Below are positions 44,349 to 52,440 of a DNA stretch of 64,000 bases, in pieces. A model generated the notes under the pieces. The model saw only the letters and a program-made list of their open reading frames with translations, had not been told where the DNA came from and did not search any database. Both the position numbers and the translations under genes were made by a program. The stretch is from contig NZ_JBEAAM010000001.1 of assembly GCF_040066175.1 (NCBI RefSeq), positions 124,001 to 188,000 on the forward strand, given 5' to 3'. Position 1 is the first letter of the stretch. Each line of letters starts with the position of its first letter. This stretch comes from Solimonas sp040066175. Its GTDB lineage: Bacteria > Pseudomonadota > Gammaproteobacteria > Nevskiales > Nevskiaceae.

Positions 44349-45086
44349 TCAGAAAGACAGGCCGAAGCGCAGGTTGTAGGCGTTGTTGTCGCCGATGCGT
44401 TCGTACTCGGGCGTCAGTTCGAGCAGGCCCAGCCCCAGCCGCAGCCCGGCGAAGAAGCGCTCGCGGTCGGCCTCGACCTCGCGCAGATTGGCCAGTTGCG
44501 CGGCCGAGCCCTTGGGCGTCGCCGTCGCCCAGACATAACCGGCGCCGATGTAGGGTGTCAGGATCGCGAAACCCTTCGACAGCGAGACGTCGGCGTTCCA
44601 GGCCTCGTAATCGAAGTCGTCGATGCCGTCGGTGCGCGTGTACGCGCCGCGCACCGCCAGCGCCGGCTGCGCCACGCCGCCTTCGAGAATCGCATAACGC
44701 AGTTCGGCGCCATACACCTTGACGCTGGTGTCCGGCACGGCGGTGAAAAACGCACCGACGTCGATGCCGAACGGCAGCCCCTTGCTGGCGACGATGCCGG
44801 CCATGCCGACCGCATCGACGTCCGTGCCGGTCAGCGTGCGCCATGCATCCCTGTTCTCGGTGGTGGTGTAGTTGGCGAACACGCCGAGGCCGATGCCGGT
44901 GATGCCCGTCGCCTCGGCCGGCCCGAGCTGCTTGTAGTTCAGCGCCGCGGCGACGTCCTTGACCACGCCTTCGAACGCGACCTGGCAGGTATTGCCGGCG
45001 GATACGCAGTCCACGCCGAACTCCGTGGCCGCAAGAGCCGGCGCGGCGGGCAGGACGAACGAGCAGAGCAGTAGCACGCGACGCAT
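44349..45086 (-). CDS. Predicted outer-membrane beta-barrel protein, unknown function
   Basis: 245 residues with signal peptide RRVLLLCSFVLPAAPALA. The mature protein alternates polar and hydrophobic residues in strand-like blocks (ITGIGLGVFANYTTTEN, GLPFGIDVGAFFTAV, VYGAELRYAILEG, ALAVRGAYTRT, LTPYIGAGYVWATAT, FFAGLRLGLGLLELTPEYE). It ends AYNLRFGLSF with terminal Phe, the BAM insertion signal. Two cysteines at the N-terminus (DCVSAGNTCQVAF) may form a disulfide. GGAG is eight bases before ATG 45086. I do not recognise a characterised family; it recalls fatty-acid-transport-like or Omp85-independent small barrels. Confidence 0.8.
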   Translation of the reverse strand: MRRVLLLCSFVLPAAPALAATEFGVDCVSAGNTCQVAFEGVVKDVAAALNYKQLGPAEATGITGIGLGVFANYTTTENRDAWRTLTGTDVDAVGMAGIVASKGLPFGIDVGAFFTAVPDTSVKVYGAELRYAILEGGVAQPALAVRGAYTRTDGIDDFDYEAWNADVSLSKGFAILTPYIGAGYVWATATPKGSAAQLANLREVEADRERFFAGLRLGLGLLELTPEYERIGDNNAYNLRFGLSF

Positions 45087-45148
45087 GGAGATCTCCTTCG
45101 GGATTCGTGAGCGGCGGCGAGAATAGCAGAGCGCGGCTGAACGCCCGC

Positions 45149-45817
45149 TCAACCGAGCTGGCGCTGCAAGAACGCCTGGACGATGCCTCCCAGCTCGGTC
45201 AGACGGCCGTGAAAGAAATGACCGACACCATCGAGCGTCACCAGCTCCGGCGGCGGATCATAGGCATCGAGCACGGCCTTGGTGTTGCCGTAGTCCACGA
45301 CTTCGTCGTCGAGACCATGCACCACGAGCCACGGGCATGGCGGACGCTGCGGCACCGCCTCGTCGCCGACGTACTTGCCAAACGGCGGCGCGATGCTGAC
45401 CTGCGCGACCGGATGAAGGTGACGCGCAGCGCGCACGCTGACCCACGCGCCGAACGAAAAGCCCATCAGCACCACGCGCGCGCCCGGCAGCCGCTCGTGC
45501 ATCCAGTGCACCAGGAACTCGACGTCGTCGGTCTCGCCGTGCCCGCCATCGTGGCGGCCTTCGCTGCGGCCGACACCGCGGAAGTTGAAGCGCAGCGCAT
45601 AGACGCCGGACTTCTGCGCGCTCGCCGCCAGCATGTACGCGACCTTGTTGCTCATCGCTCCGCCGAACAGCGGGTGCGGATGACAGACGATGGCGAACAC
45701 CGGCGGCACTCGCGGCTGCAGAGGCGCCGCCAGCAGTGCCTCGATGCGTCCGGCCGGTCCGGGGATCAAGCGTTCTTCGGTCGTTCCAGGCGGAGGCAGT
45801 GCGTGCACGTGGGTCAT
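45149..45817 (-). CDS. Alpha/beta hydrolase (COG2945-type)
   Basis: 222-residue serine hydrolase: VFAIVCHPHPLFGGAMSNKV (H-P-H-P-x-x-G-G-x-M-x-N-K, diagnostic of COG2945), ALRFNFRGVGRSEGRHDGGH, nucleophile Ser in VVLMGFSFGAWVSVR, acid in VHGLDDEVVDYGNTKAV and His in DGVGHFFHGRLTEL. The substrate is unknown. The start is ATG 45817. Genes downstream on the same strand are envelope proteins. Confidence 0.92.
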   Translation of the reverse strand: MTHVHALPPPGTTEERLIPGPAGRIEALLAAPLQPRVPPVFAIVCHPHPLFGGAMSNKVAYMLAASAQKSGVYALRFNFRGVGRSEGRHDGGHGETDDVEFLVHWMHERLPGARVVLMGFSFGAWVSVRAARHLHPVAQVSIAPPFGKYVGDEAVPQRPPCPWLVVHGLDDEVVDYGNTKAVLDAYDPPPELVTLDGVGHFFHGRLTELGGIVQAFLQRQLG

Positions 45818-45864
45818 GGGCGGGGCGATCGGAACCGAGTCGCGGAGCGCGTGCCGGCTCGCGC

Positions 45865-45893
45865 TTGCGAGTCCGGGAGTCGCTGCCTATAGT
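45865..45893 (+). promoter_or_regulatory. Sigma-70-like promoter of the secreted hypothetical gene
   Basis: TTGCGA (45865-45870), 17-base spacer, TATAGT (45888-45893), giving a leader of about 33 bases with GGGGGA as ribosome-binding site before ATG 45933. This is the best-matching promoter I found in the window. Confidence 0.6.
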
Positions 45894-45932
45894 TTGACAT
45901 CAACTACTTGAACGCAAATTTGGGGGATCTCG

Positions 45933-46547
45933 ATGCGTAACATCCTTCTGGCGCTGACCACCGGTACGGTCGTCTGCGGCACGAGCCTGCTCGCCGCAGC
46001 GGCGGCGCCGGATTCGCGGCAGCCCGAGGCGCGCGCCTATCTGAACTTCAGTTTCGGCGGTGCCGCACCGGCGTCCGAGTCGTTCTTCTACGGCCTGCGC
46101 ATCGATCGCCCGCTCGGCCTGGACGAAGCGCCCGCAGAACGGCCCGCGCTGATGGCGGTGGAGTTCGATCGCGCCGGCTTCTCGGCTGCGAGCATCAACG
46201 GCATGCCGTTCGTGCGCCAGCTGCGCCTGAACCAGGACGAAGCCGCCGCGGGCGGAACGCAGTGGACTGCGATCGACTGGGGGCTGCTGGCCGCCGGCGT
46301 CGTCGGCCTCGGGTTCGTCGTCGCGGAAGTGGCGAACAGCGAGAGCGAGTCGCCCGATCCGGCGCCCGGCTCGACGGCCGGCGGGGCCACGACAGGGGGC
46401 GGGACGACCGGTGGAACCTGCCTGCCCGGCACACCCCTCTGCCTGCCCTACGACGCGCACGATGGCGGTTTGGGTTTCGGCTCCACTGCGCAGGTCATCG
46501 ATCTCGACGGCGGGACCGGTTACATGGGCGACCTGATTCGGCAGTGA
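45933..46547 (+). CDS. Secreted hypothetical protein
   Basis: Unrecognised protein of 204 residues. Signal peptide MRNILLALTTGTVVCGTSLL then AAAAAP. A short strand-rich region follows (ARAYLNFSFGGAAPASESFF, FYGLRIDRPLG). A hydrophobic helix, WGLLAAGVVGLGFVVAEV near residues 112-130, is followed by a Thr/Gly-rich linker (GSTAGGATTGGGTTGGT) and a cysteine pair (CLPGTPLC), ending in YDAHDGGLGF and DLDGGTGYMGDLIRQ. The mid-protein helix may anchor it. It is monocistronic, with its own promoter and a terminator-like hairpin. Confidence 0.8.
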   Translation: MRNILLALTTGTVVCGTSLLAAAAAPDSRQPEARAYLNFSFGGAAPASESFFYGLRIDRPLGLDEAPAERPALMAVEFDRAGFSAASINGMPFVRQLRLNQDEAAAGGTQWTAIDWGLLAAGVVGLGFVVAEVANSESESPDPAPGSTAGGATTGGGTTGGTCLPGTPLCLPYDAHDGGLGFGSTAQVIDLDGGTGYMGDLIRQ

Positions 46548-46565
46548 TGCAATGAGCACCTGATC

Positions 46566-46588
46566 AAGGGGAGCCGCCGGCTCCCCTT
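46566..46588 (+). terminator. Hairpin ending the secreted hypothetical gene
   Basis: AAGGGGAGCC (46566-46575), loop GCC, GGCTCCCCTT (46579-46588), followed by GTCGTTTGGG. The stem is strong but the T-run is poor, so it may be a weak intrinsic terminator. Confidence 0.6.
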
Positions 46589-46618
46589 GTCGTTTGGGCA
46601 TCCGCATCCTCGACTTCC

Positions 46619-48439
46619 ATGGACTTCACGCAACGCTATCCACGACTCGCGGAGATCTTCGGCATCGACCTGCGCACGCTGGCGCTGTTCCGCGTCGCGC
46701 TGGGCACCGTGCTGTTCTGCAATCTGCTGCTGGCCTTCGGCGATCTGTCGGCATTCTGGACCGACGCCGGCGTGATGCCGCGCAGCTGGCTGTTGCAGTT
46801 CGACGCACCGCAGCGCCTCTCCGTCTATCTGGTCGGCGGTCAGGCGTGGTTCGTCGCCACGCTGATGGCCGCGCAGACCGTGCTCGCGCTGATGTTCGCG
46901 CTCGGCTGGCGCACGCGGCTCGCGAGCATCCTGTCCTTCGTGCTGTGGGCCTCGCTGCTCAATCGCAATCCGGTCGTTCTCATCGGCGGCGACCTGCTGA
47001 TGGCCTGCCTGCTGTTCTGGGCCATGTTCCTGCCGCTGGGGGCGCGCTATTCGGTGGACGCCGCGACGGCCGAAAACCCGCCGCCGACACGGAACCTGCA
47101 CGTCTCCTGGGCGTCGCTGGGCCTGCTGCTGCAGGTGATGTCGGTGTATTTCTTCAGCGCGATCCTCAAATCGGGCCATGAGTGGGTGCCGGATTACACC
47201 GCGGTCTATTACGCGCTGTCACTGGACCGGCACGTCCTGCCGCTGGGCAGGCTGCTCAACGAATTCCTGCCGCTGACCCGGCTGCTCAGCGCCTACGTCT
47301 GGTGGCTGGAATTGCTCGGGCCGATCCTGATCTTCTCGCCGGTGTTCCTGAGGCCGCTGCGCTTCGGGCTGATGCTGGCGTTCATGCTGATGCACGTCGG
47401 CTTCCTGCTGTGCCTGGAGCTCGGGCATTTCCCCTACGTCAGCCTGTCCTCCCTGACCGTGTTCTGCGGCGGCTGGGTCTGGGACCGGCTCGGCGAGCGC
47501 CATGCGCGCCGGCATCCAGTGGCACCGCGCATCTACTACGACCGCGACTGCGGTTTTTGTCTGAAATCGTGCCGCCTGCTCCAGCAGTTCCTCGTGTTGC
47601 CGCGCGCCGACATCGCACCGGCGCAGGACACGCCGCGCGCGCGCACGCTGATGGAAGCCAATTATTCCTGGGTCGTGATCGACGCCGACGAACAGGCCTA
47701 TCTCAAATGGCCCGCGTTCGCGATCCTGGTCAAGCATTCGCCGCTGCTCGGCTGGCTGTGGCCGCTGTTGCGTGTGCCGGCCCTCGGGCGGCCCGGCAAC
47801 GCCGTGTATGACTTCGTCGCCCGCCATCGCGGTGCATTCGGCCGGCTGACGGCCTGGCTGCTTCCGTCGCGCGGAGTCCGCTGGGAAACCGGCCGCGTCG
47901 GCCAGACCCTGGCGGCGGTCTTCGTGTTGCTGGTGCTGGTCTGGAATCTTCATACGATCGGCATGCCACCGCAGCGCAGCTACGCCGCGCTGACGCCCCT
48001 GTTCCGCACACTGCGCATCGACCAGCTGTGGAACATGTTCGCGCCGTTCCCGCTCAAGGAAGATGGCTGGCTGATCGTGCCCGGCCGCCTGGCCGACGGT
48101 AGCGAGATCGACGTCCTGCACCCCGAACGCGGCGCGCCGAGCTACGACAAGCCGGCACTGTATTCGCAGGATCACGGCAACATCCGCTGGCTGACCTATC
48201 GCGGACGCCTGTGGGAACGCCAGTTCGCCGAACAGCGGCTCTACTACGGCAAGTATCTGTGCCGAACCTGGAACGCCGACAAGCTGGACGGCGAGGCACG
48301 CAACCGGCGTCTGATGACGTTCAAGATGATCTACGCACTGGAGATGACGCCGCCGCCCGGCACGCCGGCCAAGGTCGAGCAGCAGGTGCTGTGGCGCCAC
48401 GAATGCTTCCCGGACGAAACCAAGGGCCAGGTGCCTTGA
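46619..48439 (+). CDS. HTTM-domain membrane protein fused to a DCC (DUF393) thiol domain
   Basis: 606-residue inner-membrane protein. Residues about 10-290 form an HTTM (vitamin K-dependent gamma-carboxylase-like) region: LFRVALGTVLFCNLLLAF, WTDAGVMPR, WRTRLASILSFVLWASLLNR, FFSAILKSGHEWVPDYTAVY and HVGFLLCLELGHFPYVS. At about residue 303 a DCC domain begins with IYYDRDCGFCLKSCRLLQQF (D-x-x-C-x-x-C), a thioredoxin-like motif of DUF393. A further membrane helix (LAAVFVLLVLVWNLHTIG) and a soluble tail follow. The family has no established bacterial substrate. The fusion suggests redox modification tied to a membrane carboxylase-like fold. Confidence 0.85.
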   Translation: MDFTQRYPRLAEIFGIDLRTLALFRVALGTVLFCNLLLAFGDLSAFWTDAGVMPRSWLLQFDAPQRLSVYLVGGQAWFVATLMAAQTVLALMFALGWRTRLASILSFVLWASLLNRNPVVLIGGDLLMACLLFWAMFLPLGARYSVDAATAENPPPTRNLHVSWASLGLLLQVMSVYFFSAILKSGHEWVPDYTAVYYALSLDRHVLPLGRLLNEFLPLTRLLSAYVWWLELLGPILIFSPVFLRPLRFGLMLAFMLMHVGFLLCLELGHFPYVSLSSLTVFCGGWVWDRLGERHARRHPVAPRIYYDRDCGFCLKSCRLLQQFLVLPRADIAPAQDTPRARTLMEANYSWVVIDADEQAYLKWPAFAILVKHSPLLGWLWPLLRVPALGRPGNAVYDFVARHRGAFGRLTAWLLPSRGVRWETGRVGQTLAAVFVLLVLVWNLHTIGMPPQRSYAALTPLFRTLRIDQLWNMFAPFPLKEDGWLIVPGRLADGSEIDVLHPERGAPSYDKPALYSQDHGNIRWLTYRGRLWERQFAEQRLYYGKYLCRTWNADKLDGEARNRRLMTFKMIYALEMTPPPGTPAKVEQQVLWRHECFPDETKGQVP

Positions 48440-48444
48440 CCGTC

Positions 48445-49242
48445 ATGAACCTGGTCGATATCGGAGCCAACCTCGCACACGACAGTTTCGACGCCGACCT
48501 CGACGCCGTGCTCGAACGGGCTGCCGCTGCTGGCGTCACGCAGATCGTCGTCACCGGCAGCTCGGCCGACAGCAACCGCAAGGCGCTCGCACTCGCGCGT
48601 CGCCACCGCGGCCGCCTGCATGCGACCGCCGGCCTGCATCCACACCACGCCGCGGACTGGAGCGATGCGCTCGCCGCACAGATCCGCGAGCTGGCGACGC
48701 TGCCGGAGGTCGTGTCGCTGGGCGAGTGCGGGCTCGATTACTTCCGTAACTATGCCTCGCACGACGACCAGCGTCGCGCCTTCGCCGCCCAGCTGGCGAT
48801 CGCCGCCGACACGCACCGGCCGTTGTTCCTGCACCAGCGCGACGCGCACGCCGACTTCCTGGCGATGCTGCGCGAGCACCGGCCGCAGCTCGGCAAGGTG
48901 GTCGTGCACTGTTTCACCGACACCCAGGCCGCGCTGGAAGACTATCTCGCGCTCGACTGCCACATCGGCATCACCGGGTGGATCTGCGACGAACGCCGCG
49001 GCGCGCACCTGCTCGAAGCGGTACGGATCATCCCGGACGAACGGCTGATGATCGAAACCGACGCGCCCTATCTGCTGCCACGCACCGCACCCAAAGTCTC
49101 GCACCGCCGCAACGAACCGGCCTTCCTGGTCTGGATCGTGCGCGCGCTCGCGCAGGCGCGCGGCCAGACGGAGGCACAGATCGCGCAGGCGACGCGCGCG
49201 ACGGCGCGCGCGTTCTTCGGATTTCCCGCAGTATCGGCCTAG
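48445..49242 (+). CDS. tatD: TatD family metal-dependent DNase/hydrolase
   Basis: Metal-dependent TIM-barrel hydrolase; TatD has 3'-5' exonuclease activity on DNA and RNA. The 265 residues (E. coli TatD 260) open MNLVDIGANLAHDSFDADLD; TatD proper has this 'DIGANL' start where YcfH/YjjV have 'DTHCHL'. Metal ligands lie in TAGLHPHHA, LGECGLDYFRN, FLHQRDAHADFLAML, VVHCFTDTQ and LMIETDAPYLLPR. Start ATG 48445 follows the HTTM stop by five bases, so the two are likely co-transcribed. Confidence 0.94.
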   Translation: MNLVDIGANLAHDSFDADLDAVLERAAAAGVTQIVVTGSSADSNRKALALARRHRGRLHATAGLHPHHAADWSDALAAQIRELATLPEVVSLGECGLDYFRNYASHDDQRRAFAAQLAIAADTHRPLFLHQRDAHADFLAMLREHRPQLGKVVVHCFTDTQAALEDYLALDCHIGITGWICDERRGAHLLEAVRIIPDERLMIETDAPYLLPRTAPKVSHRRNEPAFLVWIVRALAQARGQTEAQIAQATRATARAFFGFPAVSA

Positions 49243-49249
49243 TGGCGGC

Positions 49250-50929
49250 TCAATCCGTCACCGCACCCTTCGACGCGCTGCCGACCAGCTTGGCGTACTT
49301 GGCGAGCACACCGCGTGTGTAGCGCGGCGCCGGCTGCTTCCAGGCCGCGCGCCGCCGCGCCAGTTCGGCATCGTCCACGTTGAGCTGGATCAGGTGGCGG
49401 TGTGCGTCGATGGTGATGCTGTCGCCCTCCTCCACCAGTGCGATCGTGCCGCCGACGAAGGCCTCGGGCGCGACGTGGCCGACAACCATGCCCCAGGTGC
49501 CACCGGAGAAGCGGCCGTCGGTGATCAGGCCGACGCTCTCACCCAGACCCTTGCCGACCAGTGCCGACGTCGGCGCCAGCATCTCGCGCATGCCGGGCCC
49601 GCCCCTGGGGCCCTCGTAGCGGATCACCAGCACGTCGCCCGGTTTGATCGTGTCGGCCATGATCGCGGCCATGCACTCGTCTTCCGAGTCGAACACGCGC
49701 GCCGGCCCGGTGATCGCCGGATTCTTCAGGCCGGTGATCTTGGCGACGCAGCCCTCGGTGGCGAGATTGCCCTTGAGCACCGCCAGATGGCCCTGCTTGT
49801 AGATCGGCCGGTCGATCGGCCGGATCACATCCTGGTCCGCACGCGGCGTGTCCGGCACCGCCTCCAGGGCCTGTGCCAGCGTCTGTCCGGTGATCGTCAG
49901 CGCATCACCGTGCACCAGCCCGGCCTTGAGCAGCATCTTCATCACCAGCGGCACGCCGCCGGCGCTGTGGAAATCGGTGGCGACGTACTTGCCGGAGGGC
50001 TTGAGATCGCAGAGCACCGGCGTGCGCAGGCGGATGGTTTCGACGTCCTCGATCGCGAACGGCACCTGCGCCGCGTGCGCGATCGCCAGGTAATGCAGCA
50101 CGGCGTTGGTCGAGCCGCCGGTGGCCATCACCAGGGCGATCGCATTCTCCAGCGCCTTGCGCGTGACGATGTCACGTGGCTTCAAGTCGCGGCGGATCGC
50201 CTCGACCAGCACCCGCGCCGACTCGGCCACCGAATCGGCCTTCTCGGGATCCGGGCAGGCCATCTGCGAGGAACCCAGCAGCGACATGCCCAGCGCCTCG
50301 AACGACGACGACATCGTGTTCGCCGTGTACATGCCGCCGCAGGCGCCGGTCGTCGGGCAGGCGTTCTTCTCGATGCCCTCGAAGTCCTCCTTCGACATCT
50401 TGCCCGCCTGGAACGCGCCGACCGCCTCGAATGGCGAGACGATGGTCAGCGCCTGCCCTTTCCAGCATCCGGGCTTGATCGTGCCGGCGTAACAGAAGAT
50501 CGCCGGGATGTTCATGCGCAGCATCGCGATCATCGCGCCCGGCATGTTCTTGTCGCAGCCGCCGATCGCAAGCAGACCGTCCATGCACTGGCTCGATGTC
50601 GCCGTCTCGATGCCGTCGGCGATGACCTCGCGCGACACCAGTGAGAACTTCATGCCTTCGGTGCCCATCGAGATGCCGTCGGTGACGGTCGGCACGCCAA
50701 AGGTCTGTGGCATCGCCCCGGCGTCGCGCAGTGCGGCGACCGCGCGATCCGCCAGCGGCTGGATACCGGCATTGCAGGGATTCATCGTCGAGTGGCCGTT
50801 GGCCACGCCGACGATCGGTTTTTCGAAGTCGGCATCCGTGAAGCCGACGGCGCGCAGCATCGCGCGGTTCGGCGAGCGCTGGACACCCTGGGTGATCAGC
50901 TTCGAGCGCCGGTTGAGCGGTTGGGACAT
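49250..50929 (-). CDS. ilvD: Dihydroxy-acid dehydratase
   Basis: Fe-S enzyme converting 2,3-dihydroxy acids to 2-oxo acids in Val, Leu, Ile and pantothenate synthesis. 559 residues, the shorter class (E. coli IlvD 616). MNPCNAGIQPLAD, GGCDKNMPGAMIAM and GACGGMYTANTMSSSFEALG supply the cluster cysteines, with TGGSTNAVLHYLAIA, IRYEGPRGGPGMREML and TDGRFSGGTWGMVVGHVAPE further along. ilvE lies far away at 23886. It follows the MATE gene by 30 bases on the same strand and converges with tatD across seven bases. Confidence 0.96.
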   Translation of the reverse strand: MSQPLNRRSKLITQGVQRSPNRAMLRAVGFTDADFEKPIVGVANGHSTMNPCNAGIQPLADRAVAALRDAGAMPQTFGVPTVTDGISMGTEGMKFSLVSREVIADGIETATSSQCMDGLLAIGGCDKNMPGAMIAMLRMNIPAIFCYAGTIKPGCWKGQALTIVSPFEAVGAFQAGKMSKEDFEGIEKNACPTTGACGGMYTANTMSSSFEALGMSLLGSSQMACPDPEKADSVAESARVLVEAIRRDLKPRDIVTRKALENAIALVMATGGSTNAVLHYLAIAHAAQVPFAIEDVETIRLRTPVLCDLKPSGKYVATDFHSAGGVPLVMKMLLKAGLVHGDALTITGQTLAQALEAVPDTPRADQDVIRPIDRPIYKQGHLAVLKGNLATEGCVAKITGLKNPAITGPARVFDSEDECMAAIMADTIKPGDVLVIRYEGPRGGPGMREMLAPTSALVGKGLGESVGLITDGRFSGGTWGMVVGHVAPEAFVGGTIALVEEGDSITIDAHRHLIQLNVDDAELARRRAAWKQPAPRYTRGVLAKYAKLVGSASKGAVTD

Positions 50930-50959
50930 GACTGGAACGATCTGTGAACGGGGGGTGCG

Positions 50960-52336
50960 TTATTGTACGCGTGCCGCACGCAGCGGTCCGTCGAGCCGCG
51001 TCCGCCGGGAGAAGCGCCACGCCAGGCCCGCCGCGGCCAGTGCCAGCGCGACGATGAAGGCCCACCAGATGCCGAGCGGCCCGAGACTCGTATCGAAGCT
51101 CAGCCAGACGGCCACCGGCATGCCGACGATCCAGTAGGCACCGACCGTGATGAGCATCGGCACGCGCGTGTCCTTGAGTCCGCGCAGTGCGCCATTCGCG
51201 GTGGCCTGCACGCAGTCGAAGATCTGGAACAGCGCCGCGAGATAGAGAAACGGCACCGCGATCGCGGCCACGCGATCGTCGGCGGTGTACAGCGCGATGA
51301 TCGACGCCGCGAACAGCGCCATCGCGCTGGCCGACAGCACGGAGAATCCGACGCCGAGCAGCATGCCGGCCTGGCCGCGCAGGCGCGCCGACGACCGGTC
51401 GCCGGCGCCGGCGGCGAGACCGACGCGCACCGTCGTCGCGAATCCGATCGACAGCGGCACCATGAAGGCCATGGCCGCGACGTTGATCGCGATCTGGTGT
51501 GCCGCGACCGCGCCGGCGCCGAAGCGCGCCATCAGCAGCGCGCAGATGTTGAACATCCAGGACTCCGCCGCGACGATCGCCGCAATCGGCAGCCCCAGGC
51601 GCAGCACCTCGGCCGCTTCGCCGCGCAGCTGCGGAAAGCCGCCGCGGAACACCTGCAGGCCACGCAGCGGCGCGAGCTGTCGATAGAGCGCCGCGTAGAT
51701 CGCCGCCATCGTCAAGCCGCTGCAGACGGTCGCCCACGCACAGCCCGCCGGACCCAGCGCCGGCAGGCCGAGCTTGCCGTACATCAGCACGTAGTCGAGC
51801 ACCGCATTGACGCAGAAGCCGACGATGCCGGCGGCCAGCGCGACGCGGGTGAGACCGTGCCCTTCGGCCACATTGCGCGCGACGAAGCACAGGCAGAACG
51901 GCACCGCTCCCCAGGCAATCGCGCGCATGTATTCCGTAGCGTAGGCGGACACGGTGGATCCCAGATCGAGCAGGCGCACGATCGGCGCGGCGGCCAGAAG
52001 CATCGTCAGTGTCCACAGCAAGCCCAGGCCGAGTGCGAATGCTGCAGTACCGCGCACGAAACGCCCGGTCTCGGCGGCATCCCGTCCGGCGCCGATGCGC
52101 TGCGCGACGATCGGCGAGCAGGCCATCAGCACACCGGAAAAGACCGTGAACAGCAGGAACCAGACATTCGACCCTACCGCGACCGCCGCCAGCGCATCCC
52201 CGCCGAGGCGTCCGGCCATCAGCGTATCGACCGTACCCATGCCCATGAACGTGAACTGGGTGGCGATGATCGGCAACGCGAGGCGCAGGTTGGCGCGCAG
52301 CTCGGCACGCAGTTCGGGACGTCTGAGGAGAGCCAT
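50960..52336 (-). CDS. MATE family efflux transporter
   Basis: Na+- or H+-driven multidrug exporter of 458 residues and about 12 helices. LRANLRLALPIIATQFTFMG and MGTVDTLMAGRLGGDALAAV are the MATE N-terminal signature; GLPIAAIVAAESWMFNICAL and AAHQIAINVAAMAFMVPLSI mark the second half. It is NorM-like. Substrates cannot be deduced. It is immediately upstream of ilvD on the same strand. Confidence 0.93.
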   Translation of the reverse strand: MALLRRPELRAELRANLRLALPIIATQFTFMGMGTVDTLMAGRLGGDALAAVAVGSNVWFLLFTVFSGVLMACSPIVAQRIGAGRDAAETGRFVRGTAAFALGLGLLWTLTMLLAAAPIVRLLDLGSTVSAYATEYMRAIAWGAVPFCLCFVARNVAEGHGLTRVALAAGIVGFCVNAVLDYVLMYGKLGLPALGPAGCAWATVCSGLTMAAIYAALYRQLAPLRGLQVFRGGFPQLRGEAAEVLRLGLPIAAIVAAESWMFNICALLMARFGAGAVAAHQIAINVAAMAFMVPLSIGFATTVRVGLAAGAGDRSSARLRGQAGMLLGVGFSVLSASAMALFAASIIALYTADDRVAAIAVPFLYLAALFQIFDCVQATANGALRGLKDTRVPMLITVGAYWIVGMPVAVWLSFDTSLGPLGIWWAFIVALALAAAGLAWRFSRRTRLDGPLRAARVQ

Positions 52337-52440
52337 CGGAAGAGTTTCGCGGTCGCGCGCGGACCGGCGCGGTCCGGACCTCGGCGGTGATGCGTATTGT
52401 AAGTCCCGGCCGGAAGTCGCCGGACGCTGTCAGGACCGCG

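Noticed and set aside
45894..45922. TTGACA at 45894 as -35 of the secreted hypothetical gene
   Set aside because: The sequence 17 bases downstream (AATTTG) is not a -10, whereas TTGCGA-17-TATAGT just upstream is a better-spaced pair.
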